Source of the DNA: an aff. Roholtiella sp. LEGE 12411 | Lineage (GTDB): Bacteria; Cyanobacteriota; Cyanobacteriia; Cyanobacteriales; Nostocaceae | Assembly: GCF_015206995.1 (NCBI RefSeq) | Contig: NZ_JADEXR010000054.1 | Coordinates: forward strand, 1-33,828 | Length of the DNA stretch: 33,828 nt | Reading direction: 5' to 3' | Shown: positions 24,739 to 32,180 of the stretch, piece by piece | How the letters are laid out: each line of letters opens with the position of its first letter | Numbering within the stretch: the stretch's first letter is position 1 | Program-made: the position numbers and the translations under genes | The notes under the pieces: generated by a model | What the model saw: only the letters and a program-made list of their open reading frames with translations | Database searches by the model: none | Told to the model about the DNA's origin: nothing

Positions 24739-25559
24739 ATTCGCCGCCCTTTGACTTTGATTATATTCGGGAGTTGGTGCGCCAACAATCGGCAGTCGTA
24801 CTTGGCGCTGAGAAAAAATATCTAGCAGATCTGCATCTGGGATCGGTCGCAGAGCGTAGCGGATTTTCGTCGATCGCTGCCTTTGTGGAGGAGCTTAAAC
24901 ACACCCCATTTGGAACGCTGCACGTCCAAGCGGTTGAAGCACTGCTGACGAATGAAACATCCTTTTTTCGCGATTTATACCCTTTTGAAGCGCTCAGAAC
25001 TGATGTGCTTTTGCACATGATTCAACAGCGTCAGCAGGAGCGATCGCTAACAATTTGGTGTGCGGGTTGTTCTTACGGACAAGAGCCTTATAGTATTGCA
25101 ATCTTAATTCAAGAATACTTCCCAGAGTTAGCAGATTGGAGTCTACAGCTCATTGCCAGTGATGTATCAGGAAGAGTATTGGCGCGATTAAAGCAAGGCT
25201 CTTATACTCAACTTGAAGTCAATCGAGGACTCTCCTTTACTTTGCGAGACAAGTACTTTCGCAAACAGCAAGACTTGTGGCAGATCAGCGATACCATTCG
25301 TCAAATGTTAACGGTTCGGCAACTCAACCTCATCCACGAGTGGAAGGCGCTGCCAATGATAGACATCATTTTTCTGCGAAATGTGTTGATCTACTTTGAC
25401 ATCGAGACAAAAATCTCGATTCTGCAAAAGATTCGGCAGCAGTTACGTCCTGATGGCTACCTGTTTTTAGGCGGAGGCGAAACCGTCTTTGATATTGATA
25501 GTCAGTTTGAGTCGGTGCGAATTAACCAGAGTATTTGTCATCGCCTACGTAGCCCCTAG
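24735..25559 (+). CDS. cheR: Chemotaxis protein methyltransferase CheR
   Basis: A 274-residue SAM-dependent methyltransferase of receptor glutamates. The ATG overlapping the cheB stop by four bases is chosen, since the resulting MNSPPFDFDYIRELV begins the CheR N-terminal helical domain. Marks are the ALLTNETSFFRDLYPFEAL block, the SAM-binding WCAGCSYGQEPYSIAI (GxxxGxEPYS motif), the IASDVSGRVL acidic strand, IIFLRNVLIYFD and the LFLGGGETVF end. It is the last gene of the che operon. The IS200/IS605 element begins within about 40 bases of its stop. Confidence 0.96.
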   Translation: MNSPPFDFDYIRELVRQQSAVVLGAEKKYLADLHLGSVAERSGFSSIAAFVEELKHTPFGTLHVQAVEALLTNETSFFRDLYPFEALRTDVLLHMIQQRQQERSLTIWCAGCSYGQEPYSIAILIQEYFPELADWSLQLIASDVSGRVLARLKQGSYTQLEVNRGLSFTLRDKYFRKQQDLWQISDTIRQMLTVRQLNLIHEWKALPMIDIIFLRNVLIYFDIETKISILQKIRQQLRPDGYLFLGGGETVFDIDSQFESVRINQSICHRLRSP

Positions 25560-25658
25560 CTATAGGAATCCTATCAGAGCATAACGGGAGCGTGAGAACC
25601 TCTACTCTTTAGAGAGGGGATGAAACGCGACCCGCAGGACTTTAGTCCGGCGTTTCTC

Positions 25659-26072
25659 CTATTTTCCTCTCTGATTTTCAATATACTTCTTAACTACCTC
25701 AGTGCTGACTTGACCTGTTGACGCTACAAAATAGGTCGGTGTCCACAAAGCGGGTAGTTTTTTTAATTCTGGAAATTCTTTTCTTAAATGATGTGATGCC
25801 CTGCCTTTTACCCATCTAGCTACATCTGCGGGTGATTCATGAGTAGGGGTGTTGACAAATAGATGTACATGGTCTGGCATTATTTCCAAAGCAATAAGTT
25901 TCCATCCGTGTTCAGTTACCAAGTCGAAAATTATTTCTTGCAACCGTTTAGCCACATCTTTTACCAACACAGGTCTACGACGTTTAGGCACAAAAACAAA
26001 ATGGTAATTAATTGATGATACGGAATTTTCAGTACGCCTGTACTCGTAATCTTCCTTAGATAATTTAGCCAT
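25659..26072 (-). CDS. tnpA: IS200/IS605 Y1 transposase TnpA
   Basis: The single-strand DNA transposase, a HUH endonuclease. The ATG at 26070-26072 is chosen, giving MAKLSKEDYEYRR (137 residues, normal length); a TTG 39 bases upstream is less likely. The HUH motif MPDHVHLFV is present, as is the catalytic tyrosine in VVKKYIENQ near the C-terminus. SINYHFVFVPKRR is the usual first strand. It appears intact, so the element may still be active in excision and insertion of single-stranded circles. It is transcribed away from tnpB, with about 70 bases between the two starts. Confidence 0.94.
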   Translation of the reverse strand: MAKLSKEDYEYRRTENSVSSINYHFVFVPKRRRPVLVKDVAKRLQEIIFDLVTEHGWKLIALEIMPDHVHLFVNTPTHESPADVARWVKGRASHHLRKEFPELKKLPALWTPTYFVASTGQVSTEVVKKYIENQRGK

Positions 26073-26141
26073 AATTTTACGGAATATTGTTGCTACATTC
26101 TGTAGTAACAATGATAATAAACAACAGGAGGTGATGACAAA

Positions 26142-27620
26142 TTGTACAGAACAATACCGCTAAAAGCAAAGTTTACCGACGAAGAAAAAGCTTTTTGGAT
26201 TAACCAATGTGAACACGCCAATAGCTTGATTAATTGCGCCATATATGCAACAAAACAAGCTCATTATGCAAGTTTGCAGGAATCTGATAATGCTTTTACT
26301 ACCTATTGGCGTGGTGATGAATTGCGTTATGGGTGGAAAACATACCACTGTAAAACAAGCTACCCAGAACTAGACAAAATCCTGAAAGACAATCCTCACT
26401 ACAAAGCAATGGCAGCGCAGTCTGCACAACAAACTTTAAAGTCTGTGGGAGAGTCGATAACCAGTTACAACGGATTGGTTAAGGCTTATTATCGGAGTGA
26501 AGTAGATAAACCTTCACTGCCAAAATATAGAAAACGTGGTGGTCTGGCTGCGGTTACGTTTCCCCGTCAGGCTCTTACTTGGAAAAACAGTTGTTTTTAT
26601 CCGTCAATTAGCAAAGAGACAAAACCACATTTGCTAACTGAAATAACCTTACAATTACCCGATTTTATTGATTTTGATTGGGTTAAAGAGGTTACTGTTA
26701 GACCTTATTTAGGAGAATTATGGATTGATTGGGTTATTGATGACGGCAAGCAACCAATTGATATTAACCCCCATCTTGATTACACTCAAGCATGGAGTTT
26801 TGACCACGGTGGTACAAATTGGTTAACAGGTGTTTCAACTCGTGGCAAAAGCTTGATTATTGACGGTAAAAAACTTAAATCAATGAATCAAGGTTATTGC
26901 CGTCTAGTTGCTAAATACAAGCAAGGGAAATCAGAGTTTTACTGGGATAGTAACTTAGACCTAGTACAGCGCAAACGCAATAATCAGATGCGTGATGCTG
27001 TTAACAAAGCCACCAGATTCATCATTAATCAATGCCTCAATGACCGTGTTGGTAATCTAGTTATTGGTTGGAATGATGGTCAGAAAAACGGTTCTAACAT
27101 GGGTAAGCGTGGCAACCAAAACTTTGTAGTTATTCCTACAGGACGACTGATTGAACGTCTTAAACAACTTTGTCTGGAGTATGGAATACAGTTAACAATC
27201 ACTGAGGAAGCATATACTTCAAAAGCGTCTTACCTAGATGGCGACAGCCTCCACAAACATGGTGAAAAACCCAACGGATGGAAACCGTCAGGACAAAGGG
27301 TAAAACGCGGATTGTACAAAAGCCGTGATGGACATCTTATCAATGCAGATTGCAATGGTAGCGCCAACATCATGAGAAAAGTAGCCACACAGCTAGGATT
27401 AAACTTAGCCGAGGTGGGTAGGGCATCTTTGACAGTGCCACAACGAATTGATTTGTTTACGCGATTAAATAAATCATATCGACTACGATTGCGGAGTGGG
27501 TCTTCTAGACCCCGTAGCAACATCCGTTTAGAATCCCCCGTGTTTCCAACCGGGGGAGATGTCAATTTAATTAAAACTAATTCTGTTAGTGATCCTTGGT
27601 GGTTTGATAATAGGGAGTAG
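26142..27620 (+). CDS. tnpB: TnpB-like protein, zinc-finger-less with rearranged RuvC centre
   Basis: A 492-residue TnpB/IS605 OrfB relative. A TTG start is supported by the strong AGGAGG nine bases upstream. RuvC-I aspartate is D221 (WSFDHGGTNWLTG). At the RuvC-II position the strand reads NLVIGWNDGQ, with no Glu of the usual YEDL. TITEEAYTSKASYLDGD (352-368) offers E355/E356 as a substitute, and the last acidic residue is D403 (NADCNGSANIMRK). The CxxC zinc ribbon of ordinary TnpB is absent; T359-S360 stands where the first pair would be. This matches the described TnpB branch with a relocated catalytic glutamate. TnpB proteins are RNA-guided DNA nucleases. The open frame continues through the right-end hairpin and about 17 codons past it, so its C-terminus is partly host-encoded. 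Confidence 0.88.
   Translation: MYRTIPLKAKFTDEEKAFWINQCEHANSLINCAIYATKQAHYASLQESDNAFTTYWRGDELRYGWKTYHCKTSYPELDKILKDNPHYKAMAAQSAQQTLKSVGESITSYNGLVKAYYRSEVDKPSLPKYRKRGGLAAVTFPRQALTWKNSCFYPSISKETKPHLLTEITLQLPDFIDFDWVKEVTVRPYLGELWIDWVIDDGKQPIDINPHLDYTQAWSFDHGGTNWLTGVSTRGKSLIIDGKKLKSMNQGYCRLVAKYKQGKSEFYWDSNLDLVQRKRNNQMRDAVNKATRFIINQCLNDRVGNLVIGWNDGQKNGSNMGKRGNQNFVVIPTGRLIERLKQLCLEYGIQLTITEEAYTSKASYLDGDSLHKHGEKPNGWKPSGQRVKRGLYKSRDGHLINADCNGSANIMRKVATQLGLNLAEVGRASLTVPQRIDLFTRLNKSYRLRLRSGSSRPRSNIRLESPVFPTGGDVNLIKTNSVSDPWWFDNRE
27480..27567 (+). ncRNA. Candidate omega-RNA region at tnpB 3' end and right end
   Basis: In IS200/IS605 elements the guide (omega) RNA comes from the tnpB 3' end and right end, and its guide comes from the flanking DNA. 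Here the stretch contains GGGTCTTCTAGACCC (27498-27512) and the CCCCCG/CGGGGG hairpin (27535-27556). The guide would begin after TGTCAAT at about 27568. This rests on family knowledge and structure only. Confidence 0.45.
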
Positions 27621-27630
27621 AGAATAAGAT

Positions 27631-27826
27631 AGGACTTACGCAACTGGCACACAAGGCTTCTGGTATAAGAGTCAAGGGTCAAGGGTCAAGGGTCAAGGGG
27701 AGCCACTGCGCCCTTGCGGCTCTTTTGACTTAAAGCAAGTGGCGTTTAAGAATCAAGGTTTTTTGGACTTTTGACCTTTGACTCTGGACAACCTCTGGCG
27801 TAAAAATATGACACTTGCGTAAGCCC
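27631..27826. repeat. Small inverted-repeat element (MITE-like), copy 2
   Basis: A 196-bp segment is bounded by AGGACTTACGCA (27631-27642) and TGCGTAAGCCCT (27815-27826), one mismatch from perfect. Its ends match the element at 7099-7216. Inside are four GTCAAGG heptamers (from about 27670) and related GTCAAA-type inverted copies; no gene. It ends 25 bases before the DUF3598 gene. Confidence 0.75.
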
Positions 27827-27851
27827 TGACTTTATTGAAAGGAGTTTTGTA

Positions 27852-28298
27852 ATGTCTAATATTCGAGAAGGAATGCCAGTGCTTGCCCGTCATGAAGGCG
27901 ATTGGATAGGTACTTATACTTTAATTGATACAGCAGGAAAAATCCTTGACAGCTATGAGTCTCATTTAACCTGCCAATTTCCAGAAAATAACCCTCATCC
28001 CTACTATCAAATCAATCGCTATAAGTGGTCTGATGGGAAAAATGAAGAGTATGAATTCCCCGGAACCTATAAAGATCATAAACTCTGGTTTGACACTGAT
28101 CGCATTTCAGGAAAAGCATGGGAAGCTGATGATTCCATTGTTATTTTATGGTTTTCTTATAAGACAAATCCAGAACTGAACTTGTATGAAATGATTTACA
28201 TTAGTCCTGACAATAACAATCGTGCCCGCACATGGCATTGGTTTAAGAATAATCAAATCTTTCAACGCACCCTGATCCAAGAAGAACGCTTAAAATAG
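27852..28298 (+). CDS. DUF3598-like (CpcS-type lipocalin-fold) protein
   Basis: A 148-residue soluble protein. It begins MSNIREGMPVLARHEGDWIG, then TYTLIDTAGKILDSYESHLT, and has repeated beta-strand-like blocks (YYQINRYKWSDGKNEEYEFP, KLWFDTDRISGKAW, LNLYEMIYISPDNNNRARTW) that I recognise as a cyanobacterial DUF3598 family, related to the CpcS/lipocalin fold. The family's function is unknown; the fold suggests binding of a hydrophobic ligand or pigment. A strong AAAGGAG lies eight bases before the ATG. It precedes hisS on the same strand by 92 bases, with a hairpin between. Confidence 0.72.
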   Translation: MSNIREGMPVLARHEGDWIGTYTLIDTAGKILDSYESHLTCQFPENNPHPYYQINRYKWSDGKNEEYEFPGTYKDHKLWFDTDRISGKAWEADDSIVILWFSYKTNPELNLYEMIYISPDNNNRARTWHWFKNNQIFQRTLIQEERLK

Positions 28299-28322
28299 CA
28301 ATTTCTACGCTTAAATTGGTAG

Positions 28323-28349
28323 GGTGCGTTACACGTAAGTTAACGCACC
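28323..28349 (+). terminator. Hairpin between DUF3598 gene and hisS
   Basis: GGTGCGTTA (28323-28331) pairs with TAACGCACC (28341-28349), a 9-bp stem, followed by ATTTTAT rather than a clean T-run. It could end transcription of the DUF3598 gene. The same GGTGCGTTA palindrome is a common intergenic repeat in Nostocales, so this may be a repeat instead. Confidence 0.4.
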
Positions 28350-28390
28350 ATTTTATAAATTCTCAAATTTTCACTCTACAAAGCACGTGT

Positions 28391-29779
28391 ATGGCAAAAG
28401 GTGACAAAATAAACTTCTCCACCCCTAGCGGTTTCCCAGAATTTCTTCCTAGTGAAAAACGGCTCGAATTATATTTGCTAGATACCATCAGAAGAGTTTT
28501 TGAAAGCTATGGGTTTACACCAATTGAAACTCCCGCAGTAGAACGTTTAGAAGTGCTGCAAGCTAAAGGGAATCAAGGCGATAATATCATTTATGGTATT
28601 GATCCAATCCTGCCACCAAATCGGCAAGCAGAGAGGGATAAATCGGGCGAAACTGGTTCGGAAGCCAGAGCTTTGAAATTTGATCAAACAGTTCCTTTAG
28701 CCGCTTATATTGCCCGTCACTTGAATGAATTGACTTTTCCTTTTGCTCGCTACCAAATGGATGTTGTTTTTCGCGGTGAACGGGCAAAAGATGGGCGTTT
28801 TCGTCAGTTCCGTCAGTGTGATATTGATGTAGTTGCTCGTCGTGAACTCAGCTTGCTATACGATGCTCAGATGCCTGCAATTATCACCGAGATATTTGAG
28901 GCAGTAAAGATTGGTGATTTTCTCATTCGCATCAACAATCGCAAAATTCTTACAGGTTTCTTTAAATCGTTAGGAATTGCAGAGAATAAAATTAAATCCT
29001 GTATTAGCATCATTGATAATCTGGAAAAAATTGGTGAAGTTAAAGTTAAACAGGAGTTAGAAAAAGAGGAAATTTCAGTAGAAAAAACTCAAAAAATCAT
29101 TGATTTTATTAAAATTGATGGTACTGTTGATCAAGTATTGGATAAGCTCAAGTATCTCGCGCAAAGTTTACCAGAAGCTGAGCAATTTAGTCTGGGAGTT
29201 GCTGAAATAGAAACGGTGATTGCAGGAGTTCGCAATCTGGGAGTTGGGGAAAATCGTTTCTCTATTGATTTAGCGATCGCGCGTGGTTTAGATTATTATA
29301 CTGGAACAGTTTACGAAACTACTCTAATAGGACACGAAGCTTTAGGTAGTATTTGCTCTGGCGGCAGATACGAAGAATTAGTCGGAACATTTTTAGGCGA
29401 GAAAATGCCTGGTGTGGGCATTTCAATCGGTTTAACTCGTTTAATCAGTCGCTTGCTAAAAGCTGGTATTCTTAGTACCTTAGCTGCGACACCAGCACAG
29501 GTAATGGTAGTGAATATGCAAGAAGATTTGATGCCCATTTATTTAAATGTGTCTCAAATGCTGCGTCAGGCTGGCATTAATGTCATAACTAGTTTTGATA
29601 AGAGAGGATTGGGTAAACAATTTCAGCTAGCTGAAAAGCAAGGAATTCAATTCTGCGTAATTATTGGTTCTGAGGAAGCCGCAGCCCAAAAGTCTTCTCT
29701 CAAAGATTTGAAAACAGGCGAACAAATAGAAGTGCCATTGGCAGATTTGGCTGATGAAGTGAAACGCCGACTATCTTGA
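28391..29779 (+). CDS. hisS: Histidine--tRNA ligase
   Basis: A 462-residue class II aminoacyl-tRNA synthetase that charges tRNA-His. The ATG at 28391 gives MAKGDKINFSTPSGFPEFLP, as in other Nostocales; an in-frame ATG 25 codons upstream would overlap the hairpin. Motif 2 is FRGERAKDGRFRQFRQCDID (127-146); the histidine-specific ARGLDYYTGTVYE lies at 297-309; motif 3 GVGISIGLTRLISRLL follows. A C-terminal anticodon-binding domain starts at about ATPAQVMVVNM. The KGNQGDNIIYGIDPILPPNR stretch is a cyanobacterial variant of the motif 1 region. Full length and intact. Confidence 0.97.
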   Translation: MAKGDKINFSTPSGFPEFLPSEKRLELYLLDTIRRVFESYGFTPIETPAVERLEVLQAKGNQGDNIIYGIDPILPPNRQAERDKSGETGSEARALKFDQTVPLAAYIARHLNELTFPFARYQMDVVFRGERAKDGRFRQFRQCDIDVVARRELSLLYDAQMPAIITEIFEAVKIGDFLIRINNRKILTGFFKSLGIAENKIKSCISIIDNLEKIGEVKVKQELEKEEISVEKTQKIIDFIKIDGTVDQVLDKLKYLAQSLPEAEQFSLGVAEIETVIAGVRNLGVGENRFSIDLAIARGLDYYTGTVYETTLIGHEALGSICSGGRYEELVGTFLGEKMPGVGISIGLTRLISRLLKAGILSTLAATPAQVMVVNMQEDLMPIYLNVSQMLRQAGINVITSFDKRGLGKQFQLAEKQGIQFCVIIGSEEAAAQKSSLKDLKTGEQIEVPLADLADEVKRRLS

Positions 29780-29919
29780 TTAAAAATTAATTTCCTTAGG
29801 GAAGTTACTCTCGTAGAATAGGATTTAAAGAGGCAATTCCGAATATCGTTGTTCTTCTCATAGGTCTGTTTTTGATCGAAAAAACTATTCCATTTTTGCT
29901 CCGAAGCTAAGTAGTCAGT

Positions 29920-30471
29920 ATGAGTCGTTTTTTCATTGCTTTGCTACCGTCACAAGATATTCAGAATCACGCCAACCAAATCAAGCAGTACTTTGCTGAC
30001 AAGTATGCTAGTGACGACGCGCAAAAATCTCCGCCACACGTTACGCTACAACCGCCTTTTGAATGGGTAGATAGTAATGTGTCAATCTTAGAAACATCTT
30101 TGAGGGAATTTGCTAGCAAACAAAATTCAGTACCTGTTACACTCAGCGGGTTTGCTGCTTTTCCCCCCCGTGTCATATATATTGATGTGGTGAAAACTCC
30201 TGAACTCTTGACTTTGCAAGCGGATTTAATGGCTTATGCAGAAAGCAACTTAGGAATTGTTGACGAAGTTGGTAAAAAGCGTCCTTTTGCGCCCCATATT
30301 ACAGTTGCATTTCGGGATTTAACAAAGCAGAACTTTAAAGCTGCTTGGCCAGAGTTTGAAAATCGCCAGTTTGATTTTGAGTTTACGGCTGATAAGTTAA
30401 CGCTGTTAATCCATGACGGTAGGCGCTGGAATATTAAATCAGAGTTTGCATTTTTGTCTCATCGCAGTTGA
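29920..30471 (+). CDS. RNA 2',3'-cyclic phosphodiesterase (2'-5' RNA ligase family, ThpR-like)
   Basis: A 183-residue member of the 2H phosphoesterase superfamily. Both signature HxT motifs are present: H40-V-T in SPPHVTLQPPF and H125-I-T in FAPHITVAF. The N-terminus RFFIALLPSQDIQNH is typical of the family. Such enzymes open 2',3'-cyclic phosphates on RNA; the physiological substrate here is unknown. The ATG follows AAGCTAAGTAG, a weak ribosome-binding site. The gene is isolated, 140 bases after hisS, and converges on the DUF433/DUF5615 pair. Confidence 0.88.
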   Translation: MSRFFIALLPSQDIQNHANQIKQYFADKYASDDAQKSPPHVTLQPPFEWVDSNVSILETSLREFASKQNSVPVTLSGFAAFPPRVIYIDVVKTPELLTLQADLMAYAESNLGIVDEVGKKRPFAPHITVAFRDLTKQNFKAAWPEFENRQFDFEFTADKLTLLIHDGRRWNIKSEFAFLSHRS

Positions 30472-30506
30472 ACGATATTTTTTTTGTTAAAGAGTAGTCC
30501 AAGTCC

Positions 30507-30530
30507 CGCCCATAAATAAATTTATGGGCG
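30507..30530. terminator. Bidirectional terminator-like palindrome
   Basis: CGCCCATAAAT and ATTTATGGGCG form a perfect 11-bp stem with a 2-base loop, between the convergent cyclic-phosphodiesterase and DUF5615 genes. There is no clean T-run on either side. The position suits a shared terminator, but it could be a dispersed palindrome. Confidence 0.5.
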
Positions 30531-30592
30531 TGTCTGACACGGGAGCGTTGTGAGTTTGATTGTTGGAGCTTTGCGAACGCACTCAATTCTAT

Positions 30593-30961
30593 CTATTGCT
30601 CGATCCAAGTACTTATAAATTCCACCTTATTCTGCATTTTTTCTGCTGAATTAGCTACAATTAAGCTCAAAATACCGCGCATTATTTCCCCCACTGAATA
30701 ACGTTGCTGCTGTACTAAAATCATCCCTGCATGAAATTGTTCTTTGCTTAAAAAATCAGTGTGCAAACGGTAGAAATCTCTAATATTAGAACTATATAAA
30801 ACAAGACCTTGCTCGGTTGCCCATCTTAGTTGCTCTTCATCGGTATAACCAAGCCTATTCAAACTTAGACTTGTTATCACATCTACACCACGATTTTGTA
30901 GAGCCAGAACTAAAGAACGTGCTGTAGAATCCTCGTCCATATACAAGCGAATTTGGCTCAT
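30593..30961 (-). CDS. DUF5615 PIN-like toxin
   Basis: A 122-residue PIN-like domain protein (DUF5615). The acidic start RLYMDEDSTARSLVLALQNRGVDV holds the DE/D cluster, and GLVLYSSNIRDFYRLH holds the second acidic strand (normally TxDxDF; here S-N-x-x-D-F, so one acidic residue has become Asn). It is probably a ribonuclease toxin. The ATG overlaps the DUF433 stop by four bases (ATGA), the standard order antitoxin then toxin. The Asn change may reduce activity; this is inferred from memory of the family. Confidence 0.85.
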   Translation of the reverse strand: MSQIRLYMDEDSTARSLVLALQNRGVDVITSLSLNRLGYTDEEQLRWATEQGLVLYSSNIRDFYRLHTDFLSKEQFHAGMILVQQQRYSVGEIMRGILSLIVANSAEKMQNKVEFISTWIEQ

Positions 30962-31275
30962 AAGAGCTTTTGGGTTTTATGCAGTTTCTCTAATCTTTCA
31001 GCCTCATCTGCCTCTGCTGCAATGTCAGCGTCAATTTGGTCGCGGTTAGCATGATAATAAGCTAAGGCTGCATAAACTTGCGCTAAAGTCAGATGACTAA
31101 TTTGATCTGCAATCTCTTCTGCGCTGTAACCTTGTTTGTACCAGATGGCTATGCGCCTGACTGTCACCCCTGTACCAGCAATAATCGGAGAACCACCGTG
31201 TATTCCAGGATGACAGTTAATTAGTTTACCAATATCAGTAATAGTTGCCAAAACTTTTTCTCCTAAACGTATCAT
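30958..31275 (-). CDS. DUF433 antitoxin
   Basis: A 105-residue DUF433 protein with the helix-turn-helix pattern IIAGTGVTVRRIAIWYKQGYSAEEIADQI (written here in two parts: IIAGTGVTVRRIAIWYKQ and GYSAEEIADQI) and a C-terminal Glu/Ala-rich helix that probably grips the toxin. The outer ATG at 31273-31275 is listed. An in-frame TTG at 31249-31251, eight bases after AGGAGAAA, would give MATITDIGKLINCHPGIHGG, closer to family starts, and may be the true start. It forms a translationally coupled pair with the DUF5615 toxin. Confidence 0.87.
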   Translation of the reverse strand: MIRLGEKVLATITDIGKLINCHPGIHGGSPIIAGTGVTVRRIAIWYKQGYSAEEIADQISHLTLAQVYAALAYYHANRDQIDADIAAEADEAERLEKLHKTQKLL

Positions 31276-31383
31276 ACTAAATATTATTCTCTATAATATT
31301 CATTACTTTCCCTTGGCTTGACTACACTGGCAAAACCCCGATGATGCGTGGGTTTAAAAGAACAATCGTATAACTCATTATCT

Positions 31384-31575
31384 CTACTCTGAACGGTTAG
31401 CAAGATATGCATCTATAGTCACGGATTGACCATCTTTATACTCAGTGCGAATTGCTTGATTTTCTGCATCATCTATGCTTATTTTAACAGTTATATTTTT
31501 GTCAAGTAGAAAGTCTTCGGGTTTGGAATGGTAAGCTGTTACGCAAATAAACTTGTATATTTCGCGCTTACCTTG
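31384..31575 (-). pseudogene. C-terminal remnant of an unidentified gene
   Basis: A 63-codon open frame ends at a TAG (31384-31386) and reads YKFICVTAYHSKPEDFLLD then KNITVKISIDDAENQAIRT, EYKDGQSVTIDAYLANRSE. The composition looks protein-like, but there is no start codon: the frame runs back into the arm of the 78-bp cruciform and meets a TGA there. I do not recognise the family. It is probably the tail of a gene whose 5' part was lost or cut by the repeat. Confidence 0.4.
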
Positions 31576-31640
31576 TCAAGAGTCAAAAGTCCACAGTCAA
31601 AGGCTAGCTTTGACTGTGGACTTTTGACAGCCTAAGCGCG
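31563..31640. repeat. Large perfect cruciform (21-bp stem plus 8-bp outer arms)
   Basis: Bases 31582-31602 are the perfect reverse complement of 31608-31628 (21 bp, 5-base loop), and the outer CGCGCTTA (31563-31570) pairs with TAAGCGCG (31633-31640). The arms contain GTCAAAAGTCCACAGTCAAA, built from the same GTCAAAG heptamers found at 8570 and 27670. Confidence 0.85.
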
Positions 31641-31803
31641 AGAATATTTTACAGCACTTCCGGCAGCTATGAGGTACAACATCTTCAAAGCTGAAAGCTA
31701 TACTAGGAGAGGGACAAGGAGAAAATCTGTATTGCATAATAGCGGGAAGCGCTGTATCTAGACGCGTATCAGCTTACTTAACCCAAGTTACTACCTAAAG
31801 CAA

Positions 31804-32040
31804 TTTCACAACTTACTGGAGCGGTTTCACAACTGACGGGAACGGTTCCACAACTTACCGGAGCAGTTCCACAACTTACCGGAGCGGTTTCACAACTGAC
31901 GGGAACGGTTTCACAACTTACCGGAGCAGTTTCACAACTGACGGGAACGGTTCCACGACTAACGGGAATGCTTCCACAACTTACCGGAGCGGTTCCATAA
32001 CTTACGGGAACGGTTCCACAACTTACGGGAACAGTTTCCC
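31804..32040. repeat. 21-bp minisatellite, 11 units plus a partial
   Basis: Eleven contiguous 21-bp units alternate between types such as TTTCACAACTGACGGGAACG and TTCCACAACTTACCGGAGCG (each plus one base), and a 6-base partial follows. Unit differences cluster at fixed positions, and the unit types intermix. One minus frame stays open across it, giving heptapeptides like APVSCGT/VPVSCET, which is expected of any 21-bp repeat without stops. Confidence 0.9.
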
Positions 32041-32180
32041 TTAAAATTTTTGTGATTAAATACCGAAAAATTACTAGTATCACCTGAAAATTTTATTATC
32101 AAAGATTGTGAGTTACCCTGAACCGGGATGCATTTAACTAAGGCAAGCTAGCTTTAGAAGTATCTTAAAAGAATAAATTT

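Larger units (their letters stand above)
25595..27567. mobile_element. IS200/IS605-family element with divergent tnpA and tnpB
   Basis: The element holds a Y1 transposase gene (minus) and a tnpB (plus) in divergent order. The left end is placed approximately at the imperfect hairpin around 25599-25619 (CCTCT...AGAGG), with a further GGACTTTAGTCC palindrome at 25638-25649. The right end is the hairpin CCCCCG...CGGGGG (27535-27556) followed by TGTCAAT (27561-27567), matching the right end of the truncated element at 11417-11446. Ends are approximate. It adjoins cheR and so marks the right border of the chemotaxis region. Confidence 0.8.
31276..32180. other. Gene-poor, repeat-rich intergenic stretch
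   Basis: About 900 bases without an intact gene. It holds a C-terminal gene remnant (31384-31575, minus), a 78-bp cruciform (31563-31640), about 160 bases with nothing recognised (31641-31803), a 21-bp minisatellite (31804-32040) and the upstream region of the first small paralog. Confidence 0.7.

Noticed and set aside
27230-27682. 150-codon minus-strand frame opposite tnpB
   Set aside because: It is antisense to the TnpB C-terminal domain and spans the transposon end.
28316-28390. 25-codon N-terminal extension of hisS
   Set aside because: It overlaps an intergenic hairpin and is unlike any HisRS start; the ATG at 28391 gives the conserved start.
31804-32040. Possible CRISPR array
   Set aside because: Units are contiguous with no spacers, and no cas gene is nearby.
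31778-32083. 101-codon minus-strand frame with APVSCGT heptapeptides
   Set aside because: Any 21-bp repeat without stops yields such a frame. There is no ribosome binding site and the plus strand gives an equally open repeat. Treated as a minisatellite, not a gene.
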